DNA from: Stieleria varia
Lineage (GTDB): Bacteria; Planctomycetota; Planctomycetia; Pirellulales; Pirellulaceae
Direction of reading: 5' to 3'
DNA length: 64,000 nucleotides
NCBI RefSeq assembly: GCF_038443385.1
Contig: NZ_CP151726.1
Coordinates: 9,176,001-9,240,000, forward strand
The notes under the pieces were generated by a model that worked only from the letters and a program-made list of their open reading frames with translations, was not told the origin of the DNA and did no database searches. Shown here in pieces: positions 19,582 through 28,610 of the stretch. Position numbers and translations under genes: made by a program. Every line of letters starts with the position of its first letter. Position 1 is the first letter of the stretch.

Positions 19582-19611
19582 GCAACGCACAATCAAAAAG
19601 TGACGGATTTC

Positions 19612-19666
19612 GTAGTGGACGAAGTCACGAGTCCCGTGCTCCAGGACTCGTAACCTCGTCCACTAC
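19612..19666. repeat. Nested inverted repeat between convergent genes
   Basis: The outer arms GTAGTGGACGA (19612-19622) and TCGTCCACTAC (19656-19666) are exact complements. Inner arms ACGAGTCC (19627-19634) and GGACTCGT (19644-19651) pair as well. It lies between the ends of the DUF1501 gene (+) and the AAA gene (-). It may act as a bidirectional transcription terminator, although no T-run is seen. Confidence 0.75.
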
Positions 19667-19735
19667 GCCAGTAATAGGATGAAATCCACTCGTTTGCGCT
19701 TCGTGCTGGTATTTTGTCACGAGTCATTTTCGGTG

Positions 19736-19753
19736 GGATTTCTGGCGAAATCC
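19736..19753. repeat. Short palindrome, family GGATTN-TGGC-NAATCC
   Basis: GGATTT-CTGGCG-AAATCC, with six-base perfect arms. It shares the TGGC core and GGATT arms with the elements at 13122-13139 (opposite orientation) and 46033-46051. Confidence 0.6.
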
Positions 19754-19782
19754 ACTACGCGCAGCCGTTGCTCAGCCGTGAG

Positions 19783-21144
19783 TCAGGGAACCGTTGCAGG
19801 TTCCCGATTGGCTTCGCCGTAGTGCAGTTTCAACGCCAGTCGGCCGCAGCGTTCTTGGAACTGTGCCGGGGTGTCGTCGGAGCCTGCGGCGCACATGTCA
19901 TCGATCCACTCGGGCCATTGGTCCAAGATTCGCGATGCCAATTTGTGGCGTCCGACCGAGGACAGCGGTCCCATGGAAACGACGCGGTCGATACGGCCGG
20001 GACGTGATCCGATGGCGCCGGGTTGTCCGATCGCGGGATCGATCTTGTCCAAGTGGTTGGTGCTGATCATGACCATCAGACCGTCCGCACGCTGGACACC
20101 ATCGAGGCAATTAAGCAAACAATCAAACGTCAGCGCGGGGCCTTGCTTGACTGCCACATTCTCGCGTCCTTCGAAAACCGCGTCGATGTCTTCGATCAAC
20201 GCCATGCAAGGCACTTCGGCCAGCATTTGATTCCACGCTTTGAGCAACTCATCGTTCTTCAGCGTGGCCAAGTCATAGACAAAGATTGGCAGATCTAGGT
20301 CTTCCGCGATCGCACGGGCCAGTGCAGTCTTGCCCGTACCGGGTGGTCCGTGCAGCAAATAGCCACGTCGCCAGGGCAGCCCACGATTTCGGTGCCACGC
20401 TTCGGTCTCCCGCCAGCGATAGGCTTCCTGGACCAGTTCCTCGGTGGCGTCATCCAGGGCAAGTCGCGACAGGGCGCTGACGGTTTCCTCAGGATCTGGA
20501 CCCAGGTCAGCAAAATCCCAGCCGAGCGGTCGGTGGCTCAGGCAAGCACGAATATCGGAGCTGCTCGTCGGCGAGTTGGAACGTCCCTTGGCTTGCACCA
20601 TCATGGAGTTGCCAGCCGTTCCGTGGACGAAGCGGATCGAGTGTCGCCGTCCACCGGTCGATTCGTACTGTCGTACTTGGCGATTAAAAAACTCCGTCGC
20701 GTCCACAATCAACTGATCGGGATCGATCAAACCGCGAGCGTAGGTGACGCTGATGGTTTGATAGTCGTAGTCGGCGGCCTGCAAGCCTTCCTCCAGATCA
20801 CCGAGCGCCTCTTTGCTCTTGGCCACCCAGATCGGAATCCAACCTCGCCAATAAAGTCTGCCCGATGGCGGTGGAACTTCCATGGACACCAACTGGACAC
20901 GTTGGCTGGGACGCACAAAAAGTTTCCAGCCCACGTAGGCACGGGGTCCGAATTTTGACGCCGTGTAGTGATGCTTCAGATACAGCATCATCGCGTCGGC
21001 TTGATAGCCACTGACCGTGATCTTGACGACAACGCGTCCAGCGACTTGTTGAACAATGTTCTTGATGTGTCCCCAGCCGGCCGCGATCAAAGTCAACGCG
21101 GCTGCCGATCCGGCAAACATCCATCCACTCGATAATTCTTGCAC
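19783..21144 (-). CDS. BCS1-like AAA ATPase
   Basis: The 453-residue protein resembles mitochondrial BCS1. It has an N-terminal hydrophobic segment (~10-30), then a BCS1-N-like region (to ~225), then an AAA domain with Walker A GPPGTGKT near 266, Walker B MALIEDIDAVFEGREN, sensor-1 MISTNHLDKIDPA and the arginine region GRIDRVVSM. In mitochondria BCS1 translocates the folded Rieske protein; the bacterial homologues have no established substrate. The reading frame opens at a GTG (21144), and an ATG eight codons further in (21120) is also possible. No Rieske or bc1 genes are adjacent. Confidence 0.85.
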   Translation of the reverse strand: MQELSSGWMFAGSAAALTLIAAGWGHIKNIVQQVAGRVVVKITVSGYQADAMMLYLKHHYTASKFGPRAYVGWKLFVRPSQRVQLVSMEVPPPSGRLYWRGWIPIWVAKSKEALGDLEEGLQAADYDYQTISVTYARGLIDPDQLIVDATEFFNRQVRQYESTGGRRHSIRFVHGTAGNSMMVQAKGRSNSPTSSSDIRACLSHRPLGWDFADLGPDPEETVSALSRLALDDATEELVQEAYRWRETEAWHRNRGLPWRRGYLLHGPPGTGKTALARAIAEDLDLPIFVYDLATLKNDELLKAWNQMLAEVPCMALIEDIDAVFEGRENVAVKQGPALTFDCLLNCLDGVQRADGLMVMISTNHLDKIDPAIGQPGAIGSRPGRIDRVVSMGPLSSVGRHKLASRILDQWPEWIDDMCAAGSDDTPAQFQERCGRLALKLHYGEANREPATVP

Positions 21145-21304
21145 TCTCTAACAATCTCCGTGTTCAATCTTTGGCGATTTGGAGCACGCATCCTCCATCC
21201 GCACATGACGTCAGACACGAATCATACGCAGGGGTTCCCTGAGAAAGAAAAAATGCGGGTTCGCCCGTCGGATTACGCTTTGCGGACAGTGAACGGCAAC
21301 GTGG

Positions 21305-21323
21305 GGCAGGTTTGCAACCTGCC
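21305..21323. repeat. Short palindrome (8-bp arms) between two minus-strand genes
   Basis: GGCAGGTT (21305-21312) and AACCTGCC (21316-21323) flank a three-base loop TGC. It lies just upstream of the AAA gene and downstream of the 236-residue membrane-anchored protein gene. Confidence 0.55.
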
Positions 21324-21358
21324 AATCTTCCAGAACCACAGCCCGCAAGCCTGCTCAC

Positions 21359-22069
21359 CTATTCTCCGTCCGACGTTGAGATTTCGTCCGGTGTCTGCAG
21401 CATTTTTTGAATCATGGGCATCACGACGCTGCGGTAGATGCCGCGTGCCATCGGAAAACGCTTCATCGTTTCGAATGTTTCGTACAGCGTTTGCCCTTCG
21501 GATGCCGTCATCGGAACCGTCATCTTGCGCCCTTCGGCGTCCACCAGCACGGATTCGTACATCCAATCACCCCGCTCGTTTTTCTCTCGTGTGACATCGT
21601 CCAACTGCGCGGTTTCCGGGTCGAAACTACCGCCAGCGTTGGCTTCCTTTTCAACGTACATCTGAGTGTCCAATCCGAGTGATTGGGCGATGGTTGAGGT
21701 GACCTCGGAAACCGATTCGTCCGACGCGATCGCTTCGAGACGTTTGAGATTGGCGTCCAGTTGAGAAAGCTTTCGCTCGTCGGGCAGCTTGGCGACGGAC
21801 TCGATCTTGTCGTTCAGAGAATCTTGGATCTGCGTCGGGTCGATGGGCTGCTCGACCGGAGAAGGTTCCAACACTGGAGGCGGTGCTGGTCGTGGTGCGG
21901 GCCTGCTCGTGTCGCTGGCAGCCGACTGTGTTGCTGCTGATGCGGAGTTTTCGGAGCGAGACGGGACGTACCAGCACAGCAACCCGATTGCCAAGACCAC
22001 GTGGACACCGATCGATGCGAGGATCGCGATGCGGCGGCGTGAGTGACGGTTGGGTTGGGTTGCTGGCAC
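21359..22069 (-). CDS. Single-pass membrane protein of unknown function, Pro-rich linker
   Basis: This 236-residue protein has a basic N-terminus (RHSRRR), one transmembrane segment (~13-33), a Pro/Ala-rich linker (TSRPAPRPAPPPVLEPSPVEQP, ~50-75) and a soluble, acidic C-terminal region with helical heptad-like stretches. The layout (TM plus Pro-rich linker) recalls TonB-like or envelope-spanning proteins, but no TonB C-terminal motif is seen. Upstream of it lies a short palindrome, then pdxH on the same strand. Function unknown. Confidence 0.7.
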   Translation of the reverse strand: MPATQPNRHSRRRIAILASIGVHVVLAIGLLCWYVPSRSENSASAATQSAASDTSRPAPRPAPPPVLEPSPVEQPIDPTQIQDSLNDKIESVAKLPDERKLSQLDANLKRLEAIASDESVSEVTSTIAQSLGLDTQMYVEKEANAGGSFDPETAQLDDVTREKNERGDWMYESVLVDAEGRKMTVPMTASEGQTLYETFETMKRFPMARGIYRSVVMPMIQKMLQTPDEISTSDGE

Positions 22070-22101
22070 GTGATTGCTGGATGGGTTTCGTTCAGGGGTA
22101 G

Positions 22102-22121
22102 GTCAGCCTGGAAAGGCTGAC
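22102..22121. repeat. Palindrome, GTCAGCCT...AGGCTGAC family
   Basis: GTCAGCCT (22102-22109) and AGGCTGAC (22114-22121) form perfect 8-bp arms, followed by a second GCTGACGTAC. The same words recur at 48583-48644, so this is a dispersed family with at least two copies in the window. Confidence 0.75.
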
Positions 22122-22144
22122 GTACGGGGCTGACGTACATCTTT

Positions 22145-22789
22145 TTACGGACTTAGGCGTTGCATGATCCATTGGTGGTCGCTGCGGGTGTAGTGTATTC
22201 GATCATGCAATCTGCCCACTCGGCCTTGCCAGAACTCGATGCTGTGGGGCGTGACTCCGTAGCCTCCCCAGTGTTCTGGGCAGGGGATCGTTTGCCCATC
22301 GAACTGCATGGCGGCACTTTCCATCGCCCTTTCGAGTGTCTCGCGATCGGCCACGATGTCGGATTGGTTGCTCGCAACGGCGCCGAGTTGGCTATCGCGC
22401 GGTCGGCTTTGAAAATAGGTTTCGGAGCGTTCGCGGGTGGCTTTTTCAACAGTGCCATCGATTCTGACTTGGCGTTGCACGTGTGGCCAGTGAAAACAGA
22501 GCGAGACCTTGGGACAGGCTTGCATTTGCCGACCTTTGATCGACTCATAATTGGTAAAGAACCAGAACTTGTCGTCCTCCAGAGCTTTGAGCAAAACGAT
22601 CCGAGACGTCACACTGCCGTGGCCGTCCGTCGTTGCCAGGGTCATCGCGTTGACTTCAAGCCAATCGGGGGCTCCGCAGTTCAAAGCTTCCACCAGCCAG
22701 GATTGAAACTGAACCAAAGGGTCGTCTGCCATGTCTTTCTCTGACAGTCCGGCCATCGAGTAACTCTGACGCATTTCTTCCAGATTCAT
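22145..22789 (-). CDS. pdxH: Pyridoxamine 5'-phosphate oxidase
   Basis: The 214-residue enzyme makes pyridoxal 5'-phosphate from PNP or PMP with FMN and oxygen. The family features are all visible: the N-terminal MRQSYSMAGLSEKDM, the FMN-binding VTSRIVLLKALEDDKFWFFTNYESIKGRQM, the QVRIDGTVEK and SRPRDSQLGAVASNQS segments, WGGYGVTPHSIEFWQGRVGRLHDRI, and a C-terminus ending in RLSP as in E. coli PdxH. Length matches the family (~215). It is transcribed away from the YqgE gene across a palindrome-rich spacer. Confidence 0.96.
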   Translation of the reverse strand: MNLEEMRQSYSMAGLSEKDMADDPLVQFQSWLVEALNCGAPDWLEVNAMTLATTDGHGSVTSRIVLLKALEDDKFWFFTNYESIKGRQMQACPKVSLCFHWPHVQRQVRIDGTVEKATRERSETYFQSRPRDSQLGAVASNQSDIVADRETLERAMESAAMQFDGQTIPCPEHWGGYGVTPHSIEFWQGRVGRLHDRIHYTRSDHQWIMQRLSP

Positions 22790-23281
22790 GGGATTTGCCT
22801 GTGAGATATGGACCCGGCGAGAGGGACTCGGGCCCGCGGTGCTGACTTGAGGGTTGTAAGTTTTGGTGGGGGCAACTCTGGACTGCTCAAAGTTTGGTGT
22901 TGTGTCTTTTTGGGTTTGCGCAAGTTTATGTCCCTACTGCCGGCGCAGCTGGTGGCCCCAGTGAGCCTCAGGCGCTAGCCGTGGGCCTGAGGCGGATTGT
23001 GGTGCCGGCCCACGGCTAGCGCCTGAGGCTCACTTTGATTGCGATGCATGGAACGAAAACATGGAACGAAAAAACAATGTCAACCCCAAACTTTGAGCAG
23101 TCCGGGGCAACTCCCCCAACGGGAGACGGTGTTGGCCCCATGTTTCGACAAAAGCGATTCGCTTGGCAACCACCTGTGGCAACTTTGCCCAGAAAACCAG
23201 TGATTGGCACGCGGATTGCCACGTATGGTTCGTTGGAGCAATGCTGCCACGCTGGCAATTTCGTTCACAGCAGGAACTTTG
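22790..23281. other. Divergent spacer with composite palindrome
   Basis: This 492-base region separates pdxH from the YqgE-family gene, and the two are divergent. Most of it is occupied by the nested inverted repeat at 22880-23103. No coding sequence is supported. Confidence 0.6.
22880..23103. repeat. Composite nested palindrome, 224 bases (possible miniature mobile element)
   Basis: The outer arms at 22880-22902 and 23081-23103 are 23 bases each, inverted, with one mismatch (begin GGACTGCTCAAAGTTTGG). Inside them a perfect 27-base inverted repeat, 22961-22987 with 23007-23033, surrounds a 19-base loop. Two copies of a TGGAACGAAAA-like word follow at ~23048-23071. No coding sequence is present, so if mobile it depends on an enzyme elsewhere. 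Confidence 0.8.
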
Positions 23282-23986
23282 ATGTCTGATTTGATTCCAT
23301 TTGTGCCTGATCACACTTATGTGGGCAAGCTCTTGGTGGCTTCGTCCTTGGTCGCCGATCCTGTTTTGTCGCGCTCGGTCAGTCTGGTCGTCCACCAGGA
23401 CCCCAAGCAGATTTTTGCGGTGATGCTCAACCGTCCCATGAGTCCGCATCCTGCTGCGCTGTTACAGATGCTGCATGATCAAGCGGGTGAGTCGCAAACT
23501 GATCTCAATGCTGGTTTAGCGACCGATTCCGGCGAAGATGGCGATCCTGCGACACCGTCCGACCGGGTGGGGCACCTCGCCAGCCAAGCGAAACAGACAG
23601 CCGCAGAGGCCGCGGCTGCCGTGGGAACGGTTCATTTCGGTGGCCCCCTTTCTGGGCCCGTCGTGGCCGTTCATGGAGCCAGTGAATTTGCGGAAGCCGA
23701 GACAGGAAACGGTGTTTACGTGGCCGCGCAGCGTCAGCTGCTGGAGCGTTTGGTCAAGCAAAAGCCTGGTCCATTCCGGCTGATCGTGGGGCACCTTGGC
23801 TGGGGGGTCGCACAATTCGAAATGGAGCGTCATGCGGGGCTCTGGCACGTCATTGATGCGACCAGCGAAGCGGTGTTCAGCAATGACGTCGACATGTGGC
23901 CTGGTCTGATTCATCGCGCGACCTCGTCTTCGGTCGCCAGCTGGCTGGGGATACCGGATTTACCCAACGCGGCGGCTTACAACTGA
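23282..23986 (+). CDS. YqgE/AlgH family protein (UPF0301)
   Basis: The protein is 234 residues from the ATG at 23282, which has AGGA six bases upstream; upstream in-frame starts lack a family match. The family pattern is present: GKLLVASSLVADPVLSRSVSLVVHQDPKQIFAVMLNRPM near the N-terminus, FGGPLSGPVVAVHG in the middle and RLIVGHLGWGVAQFEMERHAGLWHVIDAT near the end. A ~45-residue insertion rich in acidic and Ala residues (~80-120) separates the conserved blocks and is longer than usual. The molecular function of the family is not established; AlgH was named as an alginate regulator. Confidence 0.88.
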   Translation: MSDLIPFVPDHTYVGKLLVASSLVADPVLSRSVSLVVHQDPKQIFAVMLNRPMSPHPAALLQMLHDQAGESQTDLNAGLATDSGEDGDPATPSDRVGHLASQAKQTAAEAAAAVGTVHFGGPLSGPVVAVHGASEFAEAETGNGVYVAAQRQLLERLVKQKPGPFRLIVGHLGWGVAQFEMERHAGLWHVIDATSEAVFSNDVDMWPGLIHRATSSSVASWLGIPDLPNAAAYN

Positions 23987-24105
23987 TCGTCGTGCTATCG
24001 AACGTAGGATTCTCAACAGGTCGCTCCTTTCGCATTGCACCGGACTTGGTAACTTGGCGTCGAAACGCTTTCCCGTCCGAATTGCCCCTCGCCGTTTGAT
24101 CCGCA

Positions 24106-24510
24106 GTGCCCTCACCCGATTCGAAAAATGATCCGCCGGAACGAAAGCCGTTCCGCATCCAACGCAAGCGACTGGGGTCAATCCGCAAGATCGATCCGAA
24201 GGGTGAGTTCGGTTTCATTGACGCAGAAGATTTTCGAGACGACGTTTTCTTTCACCGAACGGTCTGGCAATCCAATGCGCTTCAGCAGTGGAACACCGGG
24301 CCGTTGAGCGTCGAGTTGGAGACACAGTTTGTCGAGTTTGAGATCGACGACGAAGTCTGGGCGACCGACAAGAAGCTGCGAGCCAAGGTCGTCCGACCGA
24401 CCAGGCGACCGGAGGGCCGAAAGATGAGCGGCCGCGACGCGACATTCAAAATCATCACGCACCATCCCAACGCCCGACGAAAACGCCCCAAGTGGCGTGG
24501 CAATTCTTAG
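24106..24510 (+). CDS. Cold-shock-domain-like nucleic-acid-binding protein
   Basis: The 134-residue basic protein starts at a GTG. Residues ~23-95 resemble an OB-fold cold shock domain: GSIRKIDPKGEFGFIDAEDFRDDVFFHRTV corresponds to the G-x-I-K..GFGFI..DVFFH RNA-binding signature. The basic tail (RPTRRPEGRKMSGRDATFKIITHHPNARRKRPKWRG) may add nucleic-acid affinity. It is larger than classic ~70-residue CspA proteins. Role inferred: RNA/ssDNA binding. Confidence 0.72.
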   Translation: MPSPDSKNDPPERKPFRIQRKRLGSIRKIDPKGEFGFIDAEDFRDDVFFHRTVWQSNALQQWNTGPLSVELETQFVEFEIDDEVWATDKKLRAKVVRPTRRPEGRKMSGRDATFKIITHHPNARRKRPKWRGNS

Positions 24511-25050
24511 TGATCGGACTCGGCGGATTGCGTTCATGATTGGAGGCCATGGAACTGCGCTGTAAGTGTGTCGTTCTAACATTGTCGGGTCGCTCGATAC
24601 TGAAGTTTGTCCAACCTGTGGGTCTAAGAGATTTGTCGAATCCGACAGATGGGACTTATGGGACTTGTAGGACTGATGAGTCGCGTTGGTCCTATTTGTC
24701 TTATTGGTCACATTCGATTTCGTCAAACGGCAATCTCGCCGATGAATACCGACGGAACAATCGGTGCCAGCCAACAACTGGACCTGATGAGTCGGACTCA
24801 TCATTGTTGCGAGGGTACCTGCAGAGCTTTGCCGACTCTCAGTCTGTAGGATCGGTACCCGGGTTTCATGATCCGGACTAACAGCAAGCTAAGCTCCCAG
24901 TGCGATCGATTCTCTCAGCACGGCGGCTGCTCTGGCACCGACAAACTCGTCACAACCCGTAATCACGGAATCAGCGGGCGAAACTCGTCGACTGAGTGGA
25001 TCAAGCATTTGGACTTCATCCCCATCCGTCGCTTGTTGCAGCCCCGCCCC
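24511..25050. other. Spacer and uncertain 5' region upstream of the protein kinase gene
   Basis: No separate gene is seen. The kinase frame is open from an ATG at 24868, but the first 61 residues have no recognisable content, so 24868-25050 may be leader rather than coding. Confidence 0.4.
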
Positions 25051-27855
25051 ATGCCCACCAGTGATCCGAACTCAAACGGTGATTCGTTGCCCGTCTCGGC
25101 AGAGAATCAAGACGAATCGGACTTGACGTCTTGTCAGGGCGCGTTGGGTGTTCCTGACGCAACATCCAATAGCACGTCGTCACAGAAAAGCTCTCGACAG
25201 AACAGTTCCCTGGGTAGCAGCGGGCGGCGGAAAATCAAACGCACCAGCAAAGTCATCCCTAAGGTCGTCTCGCCGGCACCAATGCCGCCACCCAAACCGT
25301 TGATGCGACAAGAGCTCTGTGACGCTTCCTACCTCGGCCTCGTTGCAAACGCTGCGTCCAAACATCGCTCATCCAAGCACCCAGCAGACGATCCCGATTC
25401 ACAAACGCAAGCCACATCCGATGCCTTGATCTCGGCTCGCTACAAGCGTATCGGTGAACTGGGGCGTGGCGGTTGGGGAGTGGTGGATCGCGCGATGGAT
25501 CGGCAATTGGGACGCGAGGTGGCGGTCAAGCGGATCGTCGCGTCAAGCTCTTTGTCGGAGGAGGATCAAGCTCGTTTTTTGCACGAAGCGAGGGTCACCA
25601 GTCAACTGCAACACCCCGGCGTTGTGCCCGTTCATGAACTGGGTGAAGCCGACGGAGAAGTGTTCTATGTGATGAAACTGCTGGAGGGCGATAACCTCAA
25701 GCATCACATCCGCAGCGTCCACCCGGAGCCCGGCTCTCAATCGCACCTGAAGACTCAGTCGCAATTGGTTGATGCGATCGGACCCTTGCTGGAACGATTC
25801 ATCTCCGTTTGCCAAGCGGTCGCCTATGCACACGAAAATGATGTGATCCACCGCGACCTCAAGCCGACCAACGTGATGGTCGGGGCTTTCGGTGAGACCA
25901 TCGTTGTGGACTGGGGACTGGCACGTCAGGCCAATGAAGAAATCGACGATGCGACATTGACCGGATCGTCCAGTCGCGGATCGGGAATTTCTGAAAGTGA
26001 TGGCACGGTGGTTGGTACTCCGGCCTACATGGCACCCGAGCAAGCTCGTGGAGAAATTAGCGCCGTGGGCTGCCACTCCGATATCTATTCTCTCGGCGTG
26101 ATGCTCTATGAAATCATCGCCGGTCGACATCCGTATGCCGGAATGCCGATTGCCGCGGTCCTGCCCGAAGTCATCGCGGCACGCTGTCGTCCGCTCGCAA
26201 AATCACAGCCCAGGACTCCTCGACCACTGCTGCGCATCGTGGAGACCGCAATGGCGTCCGCCCCTGCGGATCGATACGCCACGGCGAGCGATCTGGCGGA
26301 CGATGTTCGACGATTCCTGACCGGGGACAAAGTCTCGGTGTATCAGGAAACGACGCTGGATCAGATTTCCAGATGGAGCCGTCATCATCGAGGAATCGCC
26401 GTTACGATTGCCGCCGCTGTCTGCATGCTGCTGATCGTTTCCGTTGCTTTCGGCATCGTGGTTCGTCGCGCACACAAGAGCGAGCAAATCGCTCGGAGAG
26501 AAGCCGAGGCGGCGCATCGCCAAGCGTTGTTGCGTCTCGTCGATGCGAGAGATGCCGCCGATACATGGCTGATCGACCTGAGCGGCTCGCTGGAGTTTCA
26601 TCCCGCAATGACGCCAATTCGTCAGCAACTGTTCCAGCAAGCCATCATGCAGTACCAAAAACTCATCGATGCGCCGATCGCCTTGGCCAATGACACCGTT
26701 GACCCTGAAACACAACAGCATCTTTTGCTCGAACGGCTGAAATGCCACTTGAGACTCGGTGATCTGTTCCGTTTGGTTGGTGATCAGCATCAGGCCGCTG
26801 AGCAGTACGCCAAGGCGGCATCCGGTTTCAAACGCCCCACGAGTGATCGTATGAAAATTTCAAACGTGTTGCTCACAAGCATCGTTGATCGACCGGAGTC
26901 GGAACCTGGCATGGAGGATCGCTTTCGACTTGAGCGGATTAATTCTCAAATGGGGCAGTGGCTCGTCGGCGATGAAATCCCCAAGGAAGACGTTTTGACG
27001 GCGGATCGAAAATGGTTGCGGCAATGGATCCCAGACTCCAAAAGTGACGGCGTTTTTCGCATCACCGAATTGCGAAACGAATTCGTGGCAAGCGTGATCA
27101 GCGCGGCCGTGCGACTGGAAATCGTGATCGCTCGGCAAGATTCGCCCGAAGCTCCGCCAGCGATGCTGGACGGGGCCGTCGGCCTTGCTCGTGAACTGGT
27201 CAGATTGCGAGGCAAGCCTAGCGACCATGCGCTCAGCCAAACCGTTCAGACACAACGGGCTCGCCAATGGGAGGACCGTGGAGAAGTAACAGCGGCGTAT
27301 GAGTGTTGGTCGACGTTGATCACAGATTTGCAAACTTTGATCGAAAACCGAGGGGAACGCGTCGACTGGTTGGAATCGCTTGGCGAGGCACAGATGCGAC
27401 GTGCCGGACTGTGCGGCCAACTTGGCAGATCCGAAGCGGCGGTCGACGGCTATCGCCGTGCGATCGAGGATCTGAATCGAGCGTGGTCCCTCTCGGACTA
27501 CGATGATTTCTATCGAACCAATCTGGCGACAGCGAAAACCAACTTGGGATTGCTGGTCGGATCGGATGCCGACGGGGTCGATGAGGCGACAGAGTTGCTC
27601 AATCAATCCATCTCCACCTATCAGGAATTGCTACGGCAAGAAACGACCCCAGACGTGCTGCGTCGACTAGCGCAGAGCCATGTTGCATTGGCACGTGTTT
27701 TGACAGGCCGGCCAGATTCCGACGCCAATGCGGAAGCTCGTCAGCATCTTGACTCCGCGATGCTCGCCTATCAACTGCTTGCCGATCACGGCCTGTTGAC
27801 GTCCGAAGACAGTCGACAGTGGAGCGAAGTCCGGACAATGATGGGGCTGCGTTAA
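25051..27855 (+). CDS. Membrane Ser/Thr protein kinase with TPR-like extracytoplasmic region
   Basis: The protein is 934 residues from the ATG at 25051; an in-frame ATG at 24868 would add 61. After a low-complexity N-terminus, a Hanks-type kinase domain begins near 25441: Gly loop GELGRGGWGVV, VAVKRI lysine, catalytic HRDLKPTNVM, DWG in place of DFG (common in bacterial Pkn kinases), GTPAYMAPEQARG and DIYSLGVMLYEII. One transmembrane helix (AVTIAAAVCMLLIVSVAFGIVV, 26398-26463) follows. The rest is alpha-helical with repeat pairs (for example AAEQYAKAASGF, AAVDGYRRAIEDLN, QSISTYQELL) typical of TPR. Such kinases are abundant in planctomycetes; the ligand and targets are unknown. Confidence 0.92.
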   Translation: MPTSDPNSNGDSLPVSAENQDESDLTSCQGALGVPDATSNSTSSQKSSRQNSSLGSSGRRKIKRTSKVIPKVVSPAPMPPPKPLMRQELCDASYLGLVANAASKHRSSKHPADDPDSQTQATSDALISARYKRIGELGRGGWGVVDRAMDRQLGREVAVKRIVASSSLSEEDQARFLHEARVTSQLQHPGVVPVHELGEADGEVFYVMKLLEGDNLKHHIRSVHPEPGSQSHLKTQSQLVDAIGPLLERFISVCQAVAYAHENDVIHRDLKPTNVMVGAFGETIVVDWGLARQANEEIDDATLTGSSSRGSGISESDGTVVGTPAYMAPEQARGEISAVGCHSDIYSLGVMLYEIIAGRHPYAGMPIAAVLPEVIAARCRPLAKSQPRTPRPLLRIVETAMASAPADRYATASDLADDVRRFLTGDKVSVYQETTLDQISRWSRHHRGIAVTIAAAVCMLLIVSVAFGIVVRRAHKSEQIARREAEAAHRQALLRLVDARDAADTWLIDLSGSLEFHPAMTPIRQQLFQQAIMQYQKLIDAPIALANDTVDPETQQHLLLERLKCHLRLGDLFRLVGDQHQAAEQYAKAASGFKRPTSDRMKISNVLLTSIVDRPESEPGMEDRFRLERINSQMGQWLVGDEIPKEDVLTADRKWLRQWIPDSKSDGVFRITELRNEFVASVISAAVRLEIVIARQDSPEAPPAMLDGAVGLARELVRLRGKPSDHALSQTVQTQRARQWEDRGEVTAAYECWSTLITDLQTLIENRGERVDWLESLGEAQMRRAGLCGQLGRSEAAVDGYRRAIEDLNRAWSLSDYDDFYRTNLATAKTNLGLLVGSDADGVDEATELLNQSISTYQELLRQETTPDVLRRLAQSHVALARVLTGRPDSDANAEARQHLDSAMLAYQLLADHGLLTSEDSRQWSEVRTMMGLR

Positions 27856-27964
27856 TTGCGAGGGCAATCTTGGACCGTCAAAACGTTGATCTTGACATGC
27901 AACCTCGATTCGCCAGCTTTGTGCCTCCATTTGGAAGATACGCCGAAGGCGTTAGTCAACAAAG

Positions 27965-28013
27965 CCCAGGGCAAGGTCCCCGCGAGTGCAACGAGTGGGA
28001 CCGCCACCCTGGG
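27965..28013. repeat. Imperfect palindrome (CCCAGGG...CCCTGGG)
   Basis: CCCAGGG at 27965-27971 pairs with CCCTGGG at 28007-28013, and GGTCCC (27976-27981) with GGGACC (27997-28002). The structure is a stem with internal bulges and a GCGAGTGCAACGAGT-type loop. It is intergenic and downstream of the kinase gene. Confidence 0.65.
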
Positions 28014-28243
28014 TTGTGGAGCTGCGGCGCTCCGCAAGTTTCGGTCACGTCCCTCGGGCGCAGCTGGGAGGTAACAGTTGCGAAGCACGGCATAAGGCGT
28101 ATGGCTTGTGTTTGGGCGGATGGTGGTGTTCGTTTTCGACTTGGAAAGTCGATAGCGTGCCCCGCCAAGCGTATGGTCGTTCCCAATCACAGAATTGCGC
28201 AGACAGACGCCCTCCCTCGCATTCGCCTCAGCGGCTATTCGCG

Positions 28244-28270
28244 ACCTCCCCCAAGTTCCTTGGGGGAGGT
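28244..28270. repeat. Perfect 11-bp hairpin (ACCTCCCCCAA...TTGGGGGAGGT)
   Basis: The arms 28244-28254 and 28260-28270 are exact complements around the loop GTTCC. There is no T-run on either side, so an intrinsic terminator is doubtful. It may be another dispersed palindrome. Confidence 0.7.
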
Positions 28271-28610
28271 GACAGCGGACAAGAAACGGCTCATAGAAAA
28301 ACGCCGAAACATCAAGTCAACGCCATCCGTTTGACAGCCCATCACAACTCCCGCCAGTTGGCAGAGTCTTCCTACTCCATACAACCAGCATCGCGCGGTG
28401 TCGCTTTTTTGGTGACATGCTAGCACTTGATGAGCGCTCAGCGGATGTTTGGCGATAGAAGACGACAGCGAGAGATCTGTCATACTGGATCGTCAAAAAC
28501 CGACCAAAGCATGACGGGATTCCCTCATGCTTGCTGTAGATTCGCCATGGATTGGCGGGGCACGAGACGTCCATTGGGCGTCCACTTGACGAACGAGAAA
28601 AGGATTTTTC

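Larger units (their letters stand above)
27856..28610. other. 755-base spacer with two palindromes
   Basis: Several overlapping frames are open on both strands here, but their translations are Arg/Ser/Pro-rich and contradictory, and none has a good ribosome site. The solid structures are the palindromes at 27965-28013 and 28244-28270. The 3' end carries the leader of the TonB-dependent receptor gene. Confidence 0.5.

Noticed and set aside
28241..28275. Intrinsic terminator between kinase and receptor genes
   Set aside because: The hairpin is perfect but no T-run follows on either strand, so it is listed as a repeat.
27819..28423. Several overlapping open frames on both strands
   Set aside because: Translations are Arg/Ser-rich, contradict each other and lack ribosome sites; palindromes explain much of the sequence.
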